Shown: positions 15,446 to 23,938 of the stretch, one piece after another
How the letters are laid out: each line of letters starts with the position of its first letter
Numbering within the stretch: the first letter of the stretch is position 1
DNA from: Clostridia bacterium
GTDB taxonomy: Bacteria > Bacillota > Clostridia > Monoglobales > Monoglobaceae
Assembly (NCBI GenBank): GCA_017436245.1
Contig: JAFSDN010000022.1
Span: 1 to 37,773, forward strand
Reading direction: 5' to 3'
Length of the DNA: 37,773 nt
Program-made: the position numbers and the translations under genes
Notes under the pieces: generated by a model
Database searches by the model: none
What the model was told of the DNA's origin: nothing
The model's input: the letters and a program-made list of their open reading frames with translations, nothing else

Positions 15446-16135
15446 TTATTTTTCGTATTTTGAATATTCGTGTATAAATGCTTCTGTCTGCTTATTGAGT
15501 GCTGTTTCTGCATCGACCCCATATTTTTTGGCAATGGAAACAACTTCAAAAAGCATTTTCCCAACATATTTTTCCGCAACCTCTTTATCGGTATTCTTTG
15601 CCAGAACATCAATAAGATTATACACCGTTTCAGACGCCACAGAAGGTTCGCTGAAAACATAACCGCCCTTTTCTGCCTTTCCCTGTATTTTTTGGGCTCT
15701 CATCAGTGATGGCAAGGATGCCGAAACCGCCTCCATGTCCTGAGCTACGGTTTTTTGACCTCTGTCATCACGTTTTATTTTGCTCCAGTTCTCCAGAACT
15801 TCATTGCTGTCTTTCACCTTCACATCACCAAAAACATGCGGATGTCTGTGAATCATTTTTTCGCAAACGGCTTTGTAAACATCGTCCATACTATATTCAC
15901 CGTTTTCTTTACCTATCTGAGCATGAAACACAATCTGCAAAAGAAGGTCACCGCTTTCATCAGCAACCTTTTCCCATGCTCTTTCATCAAGAGTTTCAAT
16001 CAACTCATAGCCTTCCTCAATAATGCTGTGCTTTATACTCTGGTGCGTTTGTTCAATATCCCAGGGGCAACCGCCTTCGCCCCTGAGCTTTTCAACAATT
16101 TTAATCAAGTCATCTATTGTGTATTTGTTCTCCAT
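15446..16135 (-). CDS. mazG: MazG nucleoside triphosphate pyrophosphohydrolase (YabN-like)
   Basis: A 229-residue MazG with the conserved LRGEGGCPWDIEQTHQS start and the IEEGYELIETLDE and ESGDLLLQIVFHAQI helices that carry the Mg-binding acidic residues (EExxE and ExxD type). A second, degenerate MazG repeat forms the C-terminal half. It hydrolyses (d)NTPs to monophosphates and house-cleans aberrant nucleotides. It lacks the N-terminal methylase-like domain of Bacillus YabN, so it is the short form. It lies 14 bases after spoVB and 12 before rqcP in one operon. Confidence 0.93.
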   Translation of the reverse strand: MENKYTIDDLIKIVEKLRGEGGCPWDIEQTHQSIKHSIIEEGYELIETLDERAWEKVADESGDLLLQIVFHAQIGKENGEYSMDDVYKAVCEKMIHRHPHVFGDVKVKDSNEVLENWSKIKRDDRGQKTVAQDMEAVSASLPSLMRAQKIQGKAEKGGYVFSEPSVASETVYNLIDVLAKNTDKEVAEKYVGKMLFEVVSIAKKYGVDAETALNKQTEAFIHEYSKYEK

Positions 16136-16149
16136 AATATTATCTCCAA

Positions 16150-17877
16150 CTAAAGTAATTTAAATTTTGTCATAATTGACGCAATTTTTTCGCCTTTGGG
16201 CAAGTTCAAAACATCTTCCTTTTTAATGGCACGCACAATCAGCGCTGCAACAAGATAAACAACGGCCCCGAAACCAATCATAACAAAGGTTCCGATTGTA
16301 CCCAAAAGAACATCCCCAAAGGTTTTGTAAATAAAGATAACAGCCGCTCCCATAACAAGTGCCGCACATAACGGTTTTAAAACTAAATCAGCCAGACTGA
16401 TTCTTATTTTCAGAATTTTTCCGATGCAAACTAAATTCAAAAGCGCAATTATTGCATAACAAGCCGTTGTTGCAATTGGTGCCGCATCAATACCCCAGAC
16501 AGGAATCAGAGTGTAATTCATCAAAACCTTTACAACACCGCCCACAAGCATATTCACAACAGGATAATATACCTTTCCGTACGCCTGCAAAACAGAATTG
16601 GTTACCGAAACCAACGCAACAAAAGTAACAGCAAATGCAAGCTTTTGCAGCAGGAACGCCGCATCTGCATCAGCATACAAAATGTGAAGTATCGGTGCTG
16701 AAAGCACATAGAATCCAACCGCGCAGGGCAGAGCAAACAGCATTGTTATTCTGAGAACACTTGCCGTCATGGTATGTGCATCACCCAGACGTTTTTGCGC
16801 CAATGATGCTGAAATGGCAGGAACAATACTCATACTGAGCCCAACCACAATTGTTAGCGGAAGATTGAACATTGTTTGTGCCTGACCTGTATACACACCG
16901 TAAAGGGTATTGGCTTTTTGCTGCAACAGTTCAAGACCGGTCCAGCCTTCCGAAGCCATATTTTTTGCAAAATCAGTACCTTCGGCAAAAAGATGTGAAT
17001 ATCCATCAAAAACATCAGGGTTAACAACAAGACGGTTCATTATTGTTCCAAGGTCAACCAGACTTGTTAAACTTGAAACCGAAGCACCAATTGTAATGGG
17101 AATTGCAATCCTTATCAGGCTTTTCATAATGCTGAATCTTGACCGCAATTCACAAACAGGAGCAACTTTATGTTTTCTGTTTGTATATACATATATTATA
17201 AGCATCAGAAGCAAAGCAAGGAACGTACCTGCAGTAACACCAAAAATAGCGCCGGTTGCAGAATATACCGTTTGAATTTTTGCCGACTTTATTTCGTTTA
17301 CCGAAAAGTCAAACTCACCGGGCAACGCAGGATTAACTGCCATTCCCACAAACAGCGATGCCGCAATTATGCCAATAATCAGCTTTGCACCGGCTTCAAC
17401 AACCTCCGAACCCGCGGTGGGAAACATATTCTGCTTTCCCTGAAAAAAGCCACGGTAAGCAGAAACAAGCGAAACAAAGAATACCGCAGGAGAAATAACT
17501 CTTATACAGGTGGCAGATTGTTCATTGCCAATCCAAACCGCAAGTTTATCGGCAAAAACGTAAAGAACAACACTTCCCACAAGACCGATAACTCCAAGCA
17601 AAAGTGCCGCCGTCTGAAAAACTCGTTTGGCATCATATTCGTCGCCTCTGGCAGTGCTTTCTGCAACCATTTTTGAAACAGCAATGGGAAAGCCTGCTGT
17701 TGCAATAATAAACATAAATGTATAAATCTGATATGCAACGCTAAAAATCCCATTACCGTCAGGACCGATAAGTCTATATAAAGGAACCTTGAAAAAAGCC
17801 CCTATAATCTTAACAAGCAGATTTGCACCTGCAAGCACCAACGCACCTTTCAAGAATTTATTTTTTTTGTTCTCCAA
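16150..17877 (-). CDS. spoVB: SpoVB-type oligosaccharide flippase (MVF family)
   Basis: A 575-residue polytopic membrane protein of the polysaccharide transporter/MurJ superfamily, with about 14 predicted membrane helices from residue 10 to the C-terminus. Members flip lipid-linked precursors; SpoVB is needed for the spore cortex, and YabM has overlapping roles. Hallmarks: the LKGALVLAGANLLVKIIGAFFKVPLYRLIG start and FPIAVSKMVAES in helix 2-3. The start codon is TTG (17877) after a GGGGG purine stretch, so translation initiation may be weak. It is the first gene of the spoVB-mazG-rqcP operon and is preceded by a clear promoter. It supports a spore-forming lineage but does not prove sporulation. 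Confidence 0.9.
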   Translation of the reverse strand: MENKKNKFLKGALVLAGANLLVKIIGAFFKVPLYRLIGPDGNGIFSVAYQIYTFMFIIATAGFPIAVSKMVAESTARGDEYDAKRVFQTAALLLGVIGLVGSVVLYVFADKLAVWIGNEQSATCIRVISPAVFFVSLVSAYRGFFQGKQNMFPTAGSEVVEAGAKLIIGIIAASLFVGMAVNPALPGEFDFSVNEIKSAKIQTVYSATGAIFGVTAGTFLALLLMLIIYVYTNRKHKVAPVCELRSRFSIMKSLIRIAIPITIGASVSSLTSLVDLGTIMNRLVVNPDVFDGYSHLFAEGTDFAKNMASEGWTGLELLQQKANTLYGVYTGQAQTMFNLPLTIVVGLSMSIVPAISASLAQKRLGDAHTMTASVLRITMLFALPCAVGFYVLSAPILHILYADADAAFLLQKLAFAVTFVALVSVTNSVLQAYGKVYYPVVNMLVGGVVKVLMNYTLIPVWGIDAAPIATTACYAIIALLNLVCIGKILKIRISLADLVLKPLCAALVMGAAVIFIYKTFGDVLLGTIGTFVMIGFGAVVYLVAALIVRAIKKEDVLNLPKGEKIASIMTKFKLL

Positions 17878-17914
17878 AGCTACGCCCCCTTATTCTTCAA
17901 TATAACGCTTTTAT

Positions 17915-17943
17915 AGAATACTACAAAATAACACAAACGTCAA
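17915..17943 (-). promoter_or_regulatory. Promoter of the spoVB operon
   Basis: On the minus strand, TTGACG (17938-17943), 17 bases, then TATTCT (17915-17920). One mismatch in each hexamer and ideal spacing, about 40 bases before the TTG start of spoVB. An AT-only inverted repeat (17955-17973) lies just upstream and may end the preceding small gene weakly. Confidence 0.65.
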
Positions 17944-17985
17944 GTATTACCATTTAATATTTGGAAAATATTATGCCCCCGACAG

Positions 17986-18228
17986 CTATCTTTTGGTTGT
18001 ACAATCCAAGGCAAGTGCTCCCAGAATGAATATCACAAGAAGGTTCCACGCCGTCTGAACAATCTGAAAGGAAAACACCCGGTTTCCATATCCGTTGACA
18101 AACATTTCGTTATATTTATATGCAGCTATTCCGACGGCAAGTACACAAAAAGCCATTTTAACACCCAAAAACATCAGCAAAATTGACAAATCACACATTT
18201 CCTCAAATCTTTTGAATAACTTATTCAT
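17986..18228 (-). CDS. Small two-helix membrane protein, unknown function
   Basis: An 80-residue protein from the ATG at 18228 with two hydrophobic segments (about 15-38 and 52-72) separated by a short polar loop, and a basic C-terminal tail (CTTKR). I do not recognise a family. An in-frame TTG at 18246 would add six residues, but the ATG has GAGG and GGTG purine stretches just upstream. It stands alone on the minus strand, with a 217-base divergent gap upstream and the spoVB promoter downstream. The hydrophobic pattern and start signals support a real gene. Confidence 0.6.
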   Translation of the reverse strand: MNKLFKRFEEMCDLSILLMFLGVKMAFCVLAVGIAAYKYNEMFVNGYGNRVFSFQIVQTAWNLLVIFILGALALDCTTKR

Positions 18229-18445
18229 ATTTTCACCATTCCTCAATATTTTTTAATCTTAGGTTAACATAATTAGTTTACATAATCAACACATTTTTAT
18301 ATTTTTCAACATTTTTCCTTATAATATCAGCATTTTCGAGCTTTTTTAATTTTGTCTTATTTTGTCGACATGTAATGGATGTAATAACAACTTCAATCAT
18401 TTAAAATAGAATATGTCAGCATTAAACTTATCGGAGGTAATTTGA
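18229..18445. other. Divergent intergenic region
   Basis: A 217-base AT-rich gap between the small membrane protein gene (minus) and the small soluble protein gene (plus). It must hold both promoters. On the plus strand TAAAAT near 18403-18408 is a possible -10, with no good -35. On the minus strand no pair of boxes stands out. No gene or structured RNA is evident. Confidence 0.4.
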
Positions 18446-18706
18446 ATGGATGAATATAAAACACTCAAAACACTGGCGGATTCACAGGATGTCAGCTATC
18501 GGATTGACGTTAACCGCAGCGAAAACGAAAAACCATTCGGCATAACAGCAACGCTCAAGTCCGATCCCAAAGACACGGCATCGGCCGCAAATGTATTCTT
18601 TTCAATAGAAGAAGCAACTGCGTGCTGCAACTGGCTTGCCGAGAACAATGTTTATCCCATAACCTTGTGTGAGGTAATCAGCGACCTGTATCATCTGACA
18701 GACTAA
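18446..18706 (+). CDS. Small conserved-type protein, unknown function (DUF6514-like)
   Basis: An 86-residue acidic soluble protein with no signal peptide or membrane segment. The pattern of a YRIDV...PFGITATL beta-rich first half and a C-terminal helix with LAENNVYPITLCEVISDLY resembles small Clostridia proteins of the DUF6514 kind; this is from memory and is not certain. GGAGG lies 8 nt before the ATG, which strongly supports translation. It is one of two plus-strand genes. A large inverted repeat that doubles as a likely terminator follows 20 bases after the stop. Confidence 0.7.
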   Translation: MDEYKTLKTLADSQDVSYRIDVNRSENEKPFGITATLKSDPKDTASAANVFFSIEEATACCNWLAENNVYPITLCEVISDLYHLTD

Positions 18707-18726
18707 AGTGTAAAACAACCATTCAG

Positions 18727-18783
18727 AAAAGAATTTGTCAAAACAGTTTCCTCCATGGAGCATGAAATTTGACAAATTCTTTT
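18727..18783 (+). promoter_or_regulatory. Perfect 16-bp inverted repeat: terminator and possible operator
   Basis: AAAAGAATTTGTCAAA (18727-18742) and its exact complement TTTGACAAATTCTTTT (18768-18783) enclose a 25-nt loop that itself holds the palindrome CTCCATGGAG (18751-18760). The right arm ends in a T-rich stretch, so it can terminate the upstream small gene. It also contains the -35 box of the next gene, so a repressor binding it would block that promoter. Confidence 0.65.
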
Positions 18784-18797
18784 TCTTTTGGTATAAT
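18769..18797 (+). promoter_or_regulatory. Consensus promoter of the DtxR-family gene
   Basis: TTGACA (18769-18774), 17 bases, TATAAT (18792-18797). Both hexamers are perfect. The -35 lies inside the right arm of the 16-bp inverted repeat, and the start codon follows 35 bases after the -10. Confidence 0.85.
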
Positions 18798-18832
18798 GAA
18801 CAAAAAGCTATTACTTTTTCGAGGTTGATTAA

Positions 18833-19204
18833 ATGAAAGTAAACGAATCCGCAGAAAACTATCTTGAGGCGATTTTTATGTTAAAAAAGGAAACGGGCTT
18901 TGTCCGCAGTATTGATATTGCTCACGAGCTCGAATTCACAAAAGCAAGCGTTTCTGTTGCAATGAAGAGCTTTCGTGAAAAGGGCTATATTACCATAGAT
19001 GATGCCGGCGGCATAAGCCTTACCGAATCCGGGCTTGCCATCGCTGAAAAGGTTTATGAACGTCATCATATAATTGCATCTGTCCTTATGTCCATTGGTG
19101 TCAGCAAAGAAACCGCCTTTGAAGACAGCTGTAAAATTGAACATGTAATCAGCGATGAAAGCTTTAATAAACTAAAGGAATTTTTAGTGAACAACGCTGA
19201 CTAA
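18833..19204 (+). CDS. DtxR/MntR-family metal-dependent transcriptional repressor
   Basis: A 123-residue winged-helix regulator of the short MntR type without an SH3-like domain. The N-terminus SAENYLEAIFMLKKETG and the helix-turn-helix segment SIDIAHELEFTKASVSVAMKSF are typical; the dimerisation half follows. Ligand positions appear to be N9, E12, H78, C100, E103 and H104. The cysteine at 100, in DSCKIEHVISDE, is like DtxR/IdeR iron regulators, where Bacillus MntR has glutamate, so iron or manganese is possible. The Shine-Dalgarno (GAGG) is about 9 nt from the ATG. No metal transporter is adjacent, so its targets lie elsewhere; it may autoregulate through the inverted repeat upstream. Confidence 0.88.
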   Translation: MKVNESAENYLEAIFMLKKETGFVRSIDIAHELEFTKASVSVAMKSFREKGYITIDDAGGISLTESGLAIAEKVYERHHIIASVLMSIGVSKETAFEDSCKIEHVISDESFNKLKEFLVNNAD

Positions 19205-19251
19205 ATACTTTGTAAATTTTCAGACAGGTTGAAACATTGATTAAAAAATTT

Positions 19252-19277
19252 GACGGGGCTGTTGCAGCAGCCCCGTC
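19252..19277. terminator. Bidirectional terminator between the convergent genes
   Basis: GACGGGGCTG (19252-19261) and CAGCCCCGTC (19268-19277) form a 10-bp GC-rich stem with a 6-nt loop. On the plus strand it is followed by ATTTTTGTTG, and on the minus strand by AAATTTTTTAATC. It can end both the DtxR-family gene and the converging phosphoesterase gene. Confidence 0.9.
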
Positions 19278-19305
19278 ATTTTTGTTGTATTAATACAGCT
19301 TCTTT

Positions 19306-22300
19306 TTAATCCAACAGAACAATCTCACAACAGGGAGTCAAAGTATCTGCCTCCCATACAAACACTTTGAAGCTATTTCCGGTTTTATATTTAAATCCGG
19401 AAACATTTTTTGCCTCAGCGTCTGATGTTGCTGTAATATCAACGGCTTTTGCATTTACCATTGTTTTGCCGTCATACTGTGCAACTATTGCATGTACAGC
19501 TTTTTCTGCACCATCTTTTTTTACAGCTACATCAAAGCTATATTCTGCACCATCAGCAAATTCCGGTACTTCACCACCGTCAAGATTCTTAACAATCACA
19601 TCTACGGTTATGTCTGATTTACCAAAGGTGAGTACATTGTCAACACCAAGAGGAATACTGCTGAATGCCTTTGCATTTTTATTAACAACAACCTTATATT
19701 CTTTTCCTTCTTCAATGTTTGCAGTGAAAGAATATGTATAATTGTCAATAATTGTGGGATTTGTATATTCAACAGCGCAGTCATTCTTGTCATACAGCCT
19801 GATGTATTCATCGGTCAGATAAGTGGGGAACATTGCATCTGAGAATGTAACTGTGACGGTATTACCGTCTGTTCTTACACAATTTACCTTGGGAGCAACA
19901 GTATATACCTGAACCTCACCCAAAGAGCCGAAAGAACTATACCCTTTATGGAAGGTAATATATCTGTAACTACCTGTAACATTCTCTGACAGATAACCTT
20001 CCGTGTCATATACTCCACTATTCCATATTTTCGTCATTTCTGCACAGTTGTATGAGTTATCCAGCACGCCCTTATTTGCAGGAAGTGCAACAATATCTGT
20101 GGTAAACAACTTTGTGTACTTATCATCTGTTATGGACTTATTCTCAGGCCACACATTGGCAACTGTATTCAATTCCGAAGTCTCAGGAGCCTGATTGCTT
20201 CCGTATACATTCCAGAAACGTCTTGAATCGAGGTCACCAAACTGATCGGCAATATTCATATTCATAGCATACAGATTAATCTTTGTGACAGGAACCTCTA
20301 CGCCCAAATCAAGAACAACCCACGGACTTGTTTCAAGGATTGTACCGCCCGCACTGTTCCATCCCGTAAACCAACCGTTGTCAGGCGTTACCGTCAAACC
20401 GTCAACCAACTCAGAAGCCGCCATATTTGCAGAATATGTATGGCTTGAAGCAGCAGACGCATTTTTTGAGATTTCCATATAATTTACATCAGCATAAACT
20501 GCAATTTCACGCGCCTGGAACCAACCGTAAGCCTTTCTTGCAATCCTTACATAACGGTAATCATACAAGCCGTCCAGCTTGACTGTGAGTTTATCTCCGT
20601 CAAAACCGGATTCTCCGTTAATATCATTGTAAGAACCTGCTGTAAACACCGTATCGTAATCTGCAAAATCCGCATCGTTTGACAGTTGCAATTCAAAGCA
20701 CTGTTTGCCCTGATTGTTGACACTATCCATTACCAGTTCTATTTTATTAATTGCATAACGTTTTTCAAGGTCAACTGTTATATTGGAAGGAACCACATTG
20801 GTCTCATTTGCCGAATTGATGTTTGAATACATATAAACACTTGTATTTTCATCTCCATCAACCAGCGGAGCAAGAGAAGCTGAACCTTCCAGCTTAATGT
20901 TAACGCCATCTATTGTTTTGCCCTTGGCTACATTAACATTTTTCTCTGTTATAACCGGTTTATCAGACAAATCCACATTGTTTTCAAAATATCTGACAAG
21001 ATTTCCGGCAATATCCATACCGCTCTGTGCCAGTACCGAATATGTAGCCTCTACCCGTACGGCATCTTCTACGCCGTCTCCGGTCACAGTCACACAGCAA
21101 CCATCATCCGACGCAGTATAAGTTAAATCACTTAGCCATTCATCGTTTCCGTTGTAAACCTTGAGTGTTTCAGCATTCAAAGTATCAACATTCATAGGTT
21201 CTGAGAACGAAATCTTAATGCCGCCATCCGTTTTCGAAGCACCCGCCATTGTAGGATTGATTGCCCAGACCTTCACTTCGGCTATGGAAGCAAATGCGGT
21301 AGTAGCGTGTTTTAACGTTATGTATTGATACGGTGTATGGTCAAATACACTTTTCGCTATACCTTCAGATGTTGCCGATATATCTGTACTGTTCAGCGAA
21401 TATTCCTTACCGGCAGGATTATAAATCGGAAGATATGGTACATAGCCAAGCTGTGTATATCCGTTTGCAGTTATTGTTGAGCTGTCCAAACGTTCTGACG
21501 ATGATGCAACAGTATTACTTCCGTATATATACCATTGCTGTCTTGATGAGGTTGCATCAAAGTTTGTTGGAGTTTCGTCCATACCTGCATCAACCTGAAC
21601 CATAGATACAGGATAGGATTTGCCCAGATTTATCTGGAGATAATTGTATTTTGAATTCCAGTCAGACCACCACGAACCTGACTCCGATACCACACCGTCA
21701 ATTGCCTTGCTTGCAGCATGACCTGTGTACGCCTGCGAAGCCGAGGCACTTGCTCCGTCAGTAACATCGGTCATATAAACATCAGCATAGACCTCCAGCT
21801 CGTTTATATGCATATACTTGCCTCTGCCTGACTCCAGAGTGTTAAAGTATCTCACGTATCTGTATGCCTTGCTGCTGTCCAGCGATTTTGTATACGTTGT
21901 GCCGTTTACAAATTCTGTGGCATCGGCAACGTTGGCAACACCGCCTCTTTCCTGAATTGTTACTGTTTCACTTTCAGCAAAGTCCGAATCGTTTGAAAGC
22001 TGAAGCTTGTAGTACTGTTTTGCAGAGCTTTGTTCGGGAACATCCAGAACAATCTTGTTTATGTTATATGCCCTGCCAAGGTCAAGGGTTATAGCACCGC
22101 CGTCCTTCACAGTGCCTTCACTGCAAAGCGCAGTATTGCCGTCTGTAACTCTGGTCCAGTTGCTTGTGGTTCCATCCTGCAGTTCAGCAACAGCAGCTTT
22201 CCCAAAAGCCACATTCTGATTGAATTTTTGTGTAAGTGCCAATTGCGCCGGTGTTTTGTCAGAATTTGTCTTAAACTCAGTGCTCATGGGAATACCAACC

Positions 22301-23796
22301 TGACCAAGCACCGATTCAGGTGTGATTGTTACCGTATACGCTGTATCTCTTTCAAGACCTGTGACTGACACCTTTCTTGGAATCCTTGTCTTGTTCATAC
22401 CTGTATATTCGTGATATTCATGGTCTTCCGGGAACCACAATGTATCAACTGTGTTATACATAAAGTTGCCCAGTACAGCAGTTGATTTCACCTGTGCTCC
22501 TGTTGCCTTGTTTTTCACAACAACTCTGTACAGACACGGGAAGTAATCCTGCAAGCCCGGTGCTGATTCACCGTCTTTTTTGCCATCCATAAAAGTAATA
22601 TCGGCAGATATAGATTTTATATTGCTTACCGTAATTTCTGAGCCTTCAGGGAAATATGCCTGATTTACAGTTGATGTTTTGGCAGCAAGTCTGCCTGTTG
22701 TTGTATACTGAGGTACTGCTTCTTCTCCGGCAGTAAACACAATTGGTTCACCAATATATTTTTTGTCCGCAAAATCAAATCTTCTCAGAGTAACAACATT
22801 TCCTTTTACCTCTATGAACATACCCTGGGTTGCCAGAGAATTGTTTGAAACAACATCTGTCATTGCACCATAGGTCTTTGCCATTCCCATTACAGCAGGC
22901 ACCGTAATATGTGTTGAGCCTGTTGACTCATCCTGCCAGATACATCTTGGGTCGTTTGAAGGATAGTGATAATGACCCGTAATAGTTACAATTCTTGGGT
23001 TATTAATTACAAAGTCACGGAATTCTTTGGAATAACGTGTGGGAATTGTGCCGGCACTTGCTATTGATGTTTTGTCTAAGCCGTCATGGGTTATGAAAAA
23101 TACGGGCTTTGTGCTGTCAGCATCGAGGCCTGCCTGTAAAAGCTCTTTCATCATCAGCTCTTTTTCTGATATTACAGATTTGTTATCAGGATGCACATAG
23201 TTGTTCAAATAGTCATAAGCCGCCGTTGTAACAAAGGTGTATCCGTTTATGACCTGACTATGTATCGGATGCATATTAAAAACATCCTGATAATTTTGGT
23301 AGTTATCCGCTACCTCTTCCTGCCATGTTCGTCCATTGTCAAAGTTACCGATTTCTGCCGAATTAGCATATGCGCCGGCAGTAACCTCATGATTACCCAT
23401 TGCCCATGCAAGCTGAGCTGTTGTTATATCGGGAAAATCCTCCTTGATTTCCCCGATAACTGCATTGTATTTCACCTTATCATCCGGGGTTTCTTCCTGC
23501 TTCGGTCCAAGATTATAAATTATATCACCCGGCATTGCAAAGCCGTCAATATCAGGGTCGATGATTTTGTAAGCCGCCATAAGTCTGTCCAATGCCGCAT
23601 CTGCCGTTGTCCATTCAGGCTTGACCGTAACATGGGAGTCGCCGAAAACACCAAAACGGATGTCAACATCCACCGAACTTCTGTCCGTCAACGCTGTTCC
23701 ATGCTCTTTCACTACATCGTCAGCCATTACCACTGACGGAATCATTGATAAAGTCATAGCTAAAACTGTCAAAAATGATAATACTTTTTTTAACAC
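19306..23796 (-). CDS. Secreted metallophosphoesterase with duplicated discoidin and Ig-like modules
   Basis: A 1496-residue exported protein. It has a signal peptide (1-25, cleavage near VMA-DD) and a calcineurin-like phosphoesterase domain (about 45-345) with all metal motifs: GDSH (D53, H55), GD91, GNHE (135-137), H237, and GHYH (H275, H277). A linker region follows, then two discoidin (F5/8 type C) modules (about 525-672 and 673-846), an SbsA-type Ig domain (850-945), a repeat of the same trio (950-1103, 1104-1300, 1302-1392), and a C-terminal beta module (1393-1496). Discoidin modules often bind glycans, so it may dephosphorylate a surface or dietary polymer. No LPXTG or S-layer anchor is visible. 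The GTG start follows AGGAGG at 8 nt. Phosphatase substrate unknown. Confidence 0.9.
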   Translation of the reverse strand: MLKKVLSFLTVLAMTLSMIPSVVMADDVVKEHGTALTDRSSVDVDIRFGVFGDSHVTVKPEWTTADAALDRLMAAYKIIDPDIDGFAMPGDIIYNLGPKQEETPDDKVKYNAVIGEIKEDFPDITTAQLAWAMGNHEVTAGAYANSAEIGNFDNGRTWQEEVADNYQNYQDVFNMHPIHSQVINGYTFVTTAAYDYLNNYVHPDNKSVISEKELMMKELLQAGLDADSTKPVFFITHDGLDKTSIASAGTIPTRYSKEFRDFVINNPRIVTITGHYHYPSNDPRCIWQDESTGSTHITVPAVMGMAKTYGAMTDVVSNNSLATQGMFIEVKGNVVTLRRFDFADKKYIGEPIVFTAGEEAVPQYTTTGRLAAKTSTVNQAYFPEGSEITVSNIKSISADITFMDGKKDGESAPGLQDYFPCLYRVVVKNKATGAQVKSTAVLGNFMYNTVDTLWFPEDHEYHEYTGMNKTRIPRKVSVTGLERDTAYTVTITPESVLGQVGIPMSTEFKTNSDKTPAQLALTQKFNQNVAFGKAAVAELQDGTTSNWTRVTDGNTALCSEGTVKDGGAITLDLGRAYNINKIVLDVPEQSSAKQYYKLQLSNDSDFAESETVTIQERGGVANVADATEFVNGTTYTKSLDSSKAYRYVRYFNTLESGRGKYMHINELEVYADVYMTDVTDGASASASQAYTGHAASKAIDGVVSESGSWWSDWNSKYNYLQINLGKSYPVSMVQVDAGMDETPTNFDATSSRQQWYIYGSNTVASSSERLDSSTITANGYTQLGYVPYLPIYNPAGKEYSLNSTDISATSEGIAKSVFDHTPYQYITLKHATTAFASIAEVKVWAINPTMAGASKTDGGIKISFSEPMNVDTLNAETLKVYNGNDEWLSDLTYTASDDGCCVTVTGDGVEDAVRVEATYSVLAQSGMDIAGNLVRYFENNVDLSDKPVITEKNVNVAKGKTIDGVNIKLEGSASLAPLVDGDENTSVYMYSNINSANETNVVPSNITVDLEKRYAINKIELVMDSVNNQGKQCFELQLSNDADFADYDTVFTAGSYNDINGESGFDGDKLTVKLDGLYDYRYVRIARKAYGWFQAREIAVYADVNYMEISKNASAASSHTYSANMAASELVDGLTVTPDNGWFTGWNSAGGTILETSPWVVLDLGVEVPVTKINLYAMNMNIADQFGDLDSRRFWNVYGSNQAPETSELNTVANVWPENKSITDDKYTKLFTTDIVALPANKGVLDNSYNCAEMTKIWNSGVYDTEGYLSENVTGSYRYITFHKGYSSFGSLGEVQVYTVAPKVNCVRTDGNTVTVTFSDAMFPTYLTDEYIRLYDKNDCAVEYTNPTIIDNYTYSFTANIEEGKEYKVVVNKNAKAFSSIPLGVDNVLTFGKSDITVDVIVKNLDGGEVPEFADGAEYSFDVAVKKDGAEKAVHAIVAQYDGKTMVNAKAVDITATSDAEAKNVSGFKYKTGNSFKVFVWEADTLTPCCEIVLLD

Positions 23797-23875
23797 TTCA
23801 ATCTCCTCCTAATTTTTTTCTAAAATGTTAGTGAGATTCAAAACCCCTTTATTCAACTGCCACCCTTAAAAATGT

Positions 23876-23901
23876 AAGATTATCTCACCGAAAATAATCT
23901 T
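23876..23901 (-). terminator. Weak terminator after the GH109-like gene
   Basis: AAGATTAT (23876-23883) pairs with ATAATCTT (23894-23901). On the minus strand a short ACATTTTT follows. Stability is low, so some transcription may pass into the phosphoesterase gene. The rest of the 142-base gap holds the AGGAGG site for that gene; I see no convincing promoter. Confidence 0.45.
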
Positions 23902-23938
23902 GATTTTTTACGTTTCCCTCCCTTCGTTCGGATACCAA

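Noticed and set aside
23191-23736. Antisense 181-codon frame in the phosphoesterase gene
   Set aside because: Complementary to the conserved metal-binding domain, so it is a coding shadow; no good ribosome binding site.
23797-23938. Dedicated promoter for the phosphoesterase gene
   Set aside because: Several TTGAA- and TAAT-like strings are present, but none gives two good hexamers at 16-18 bases.
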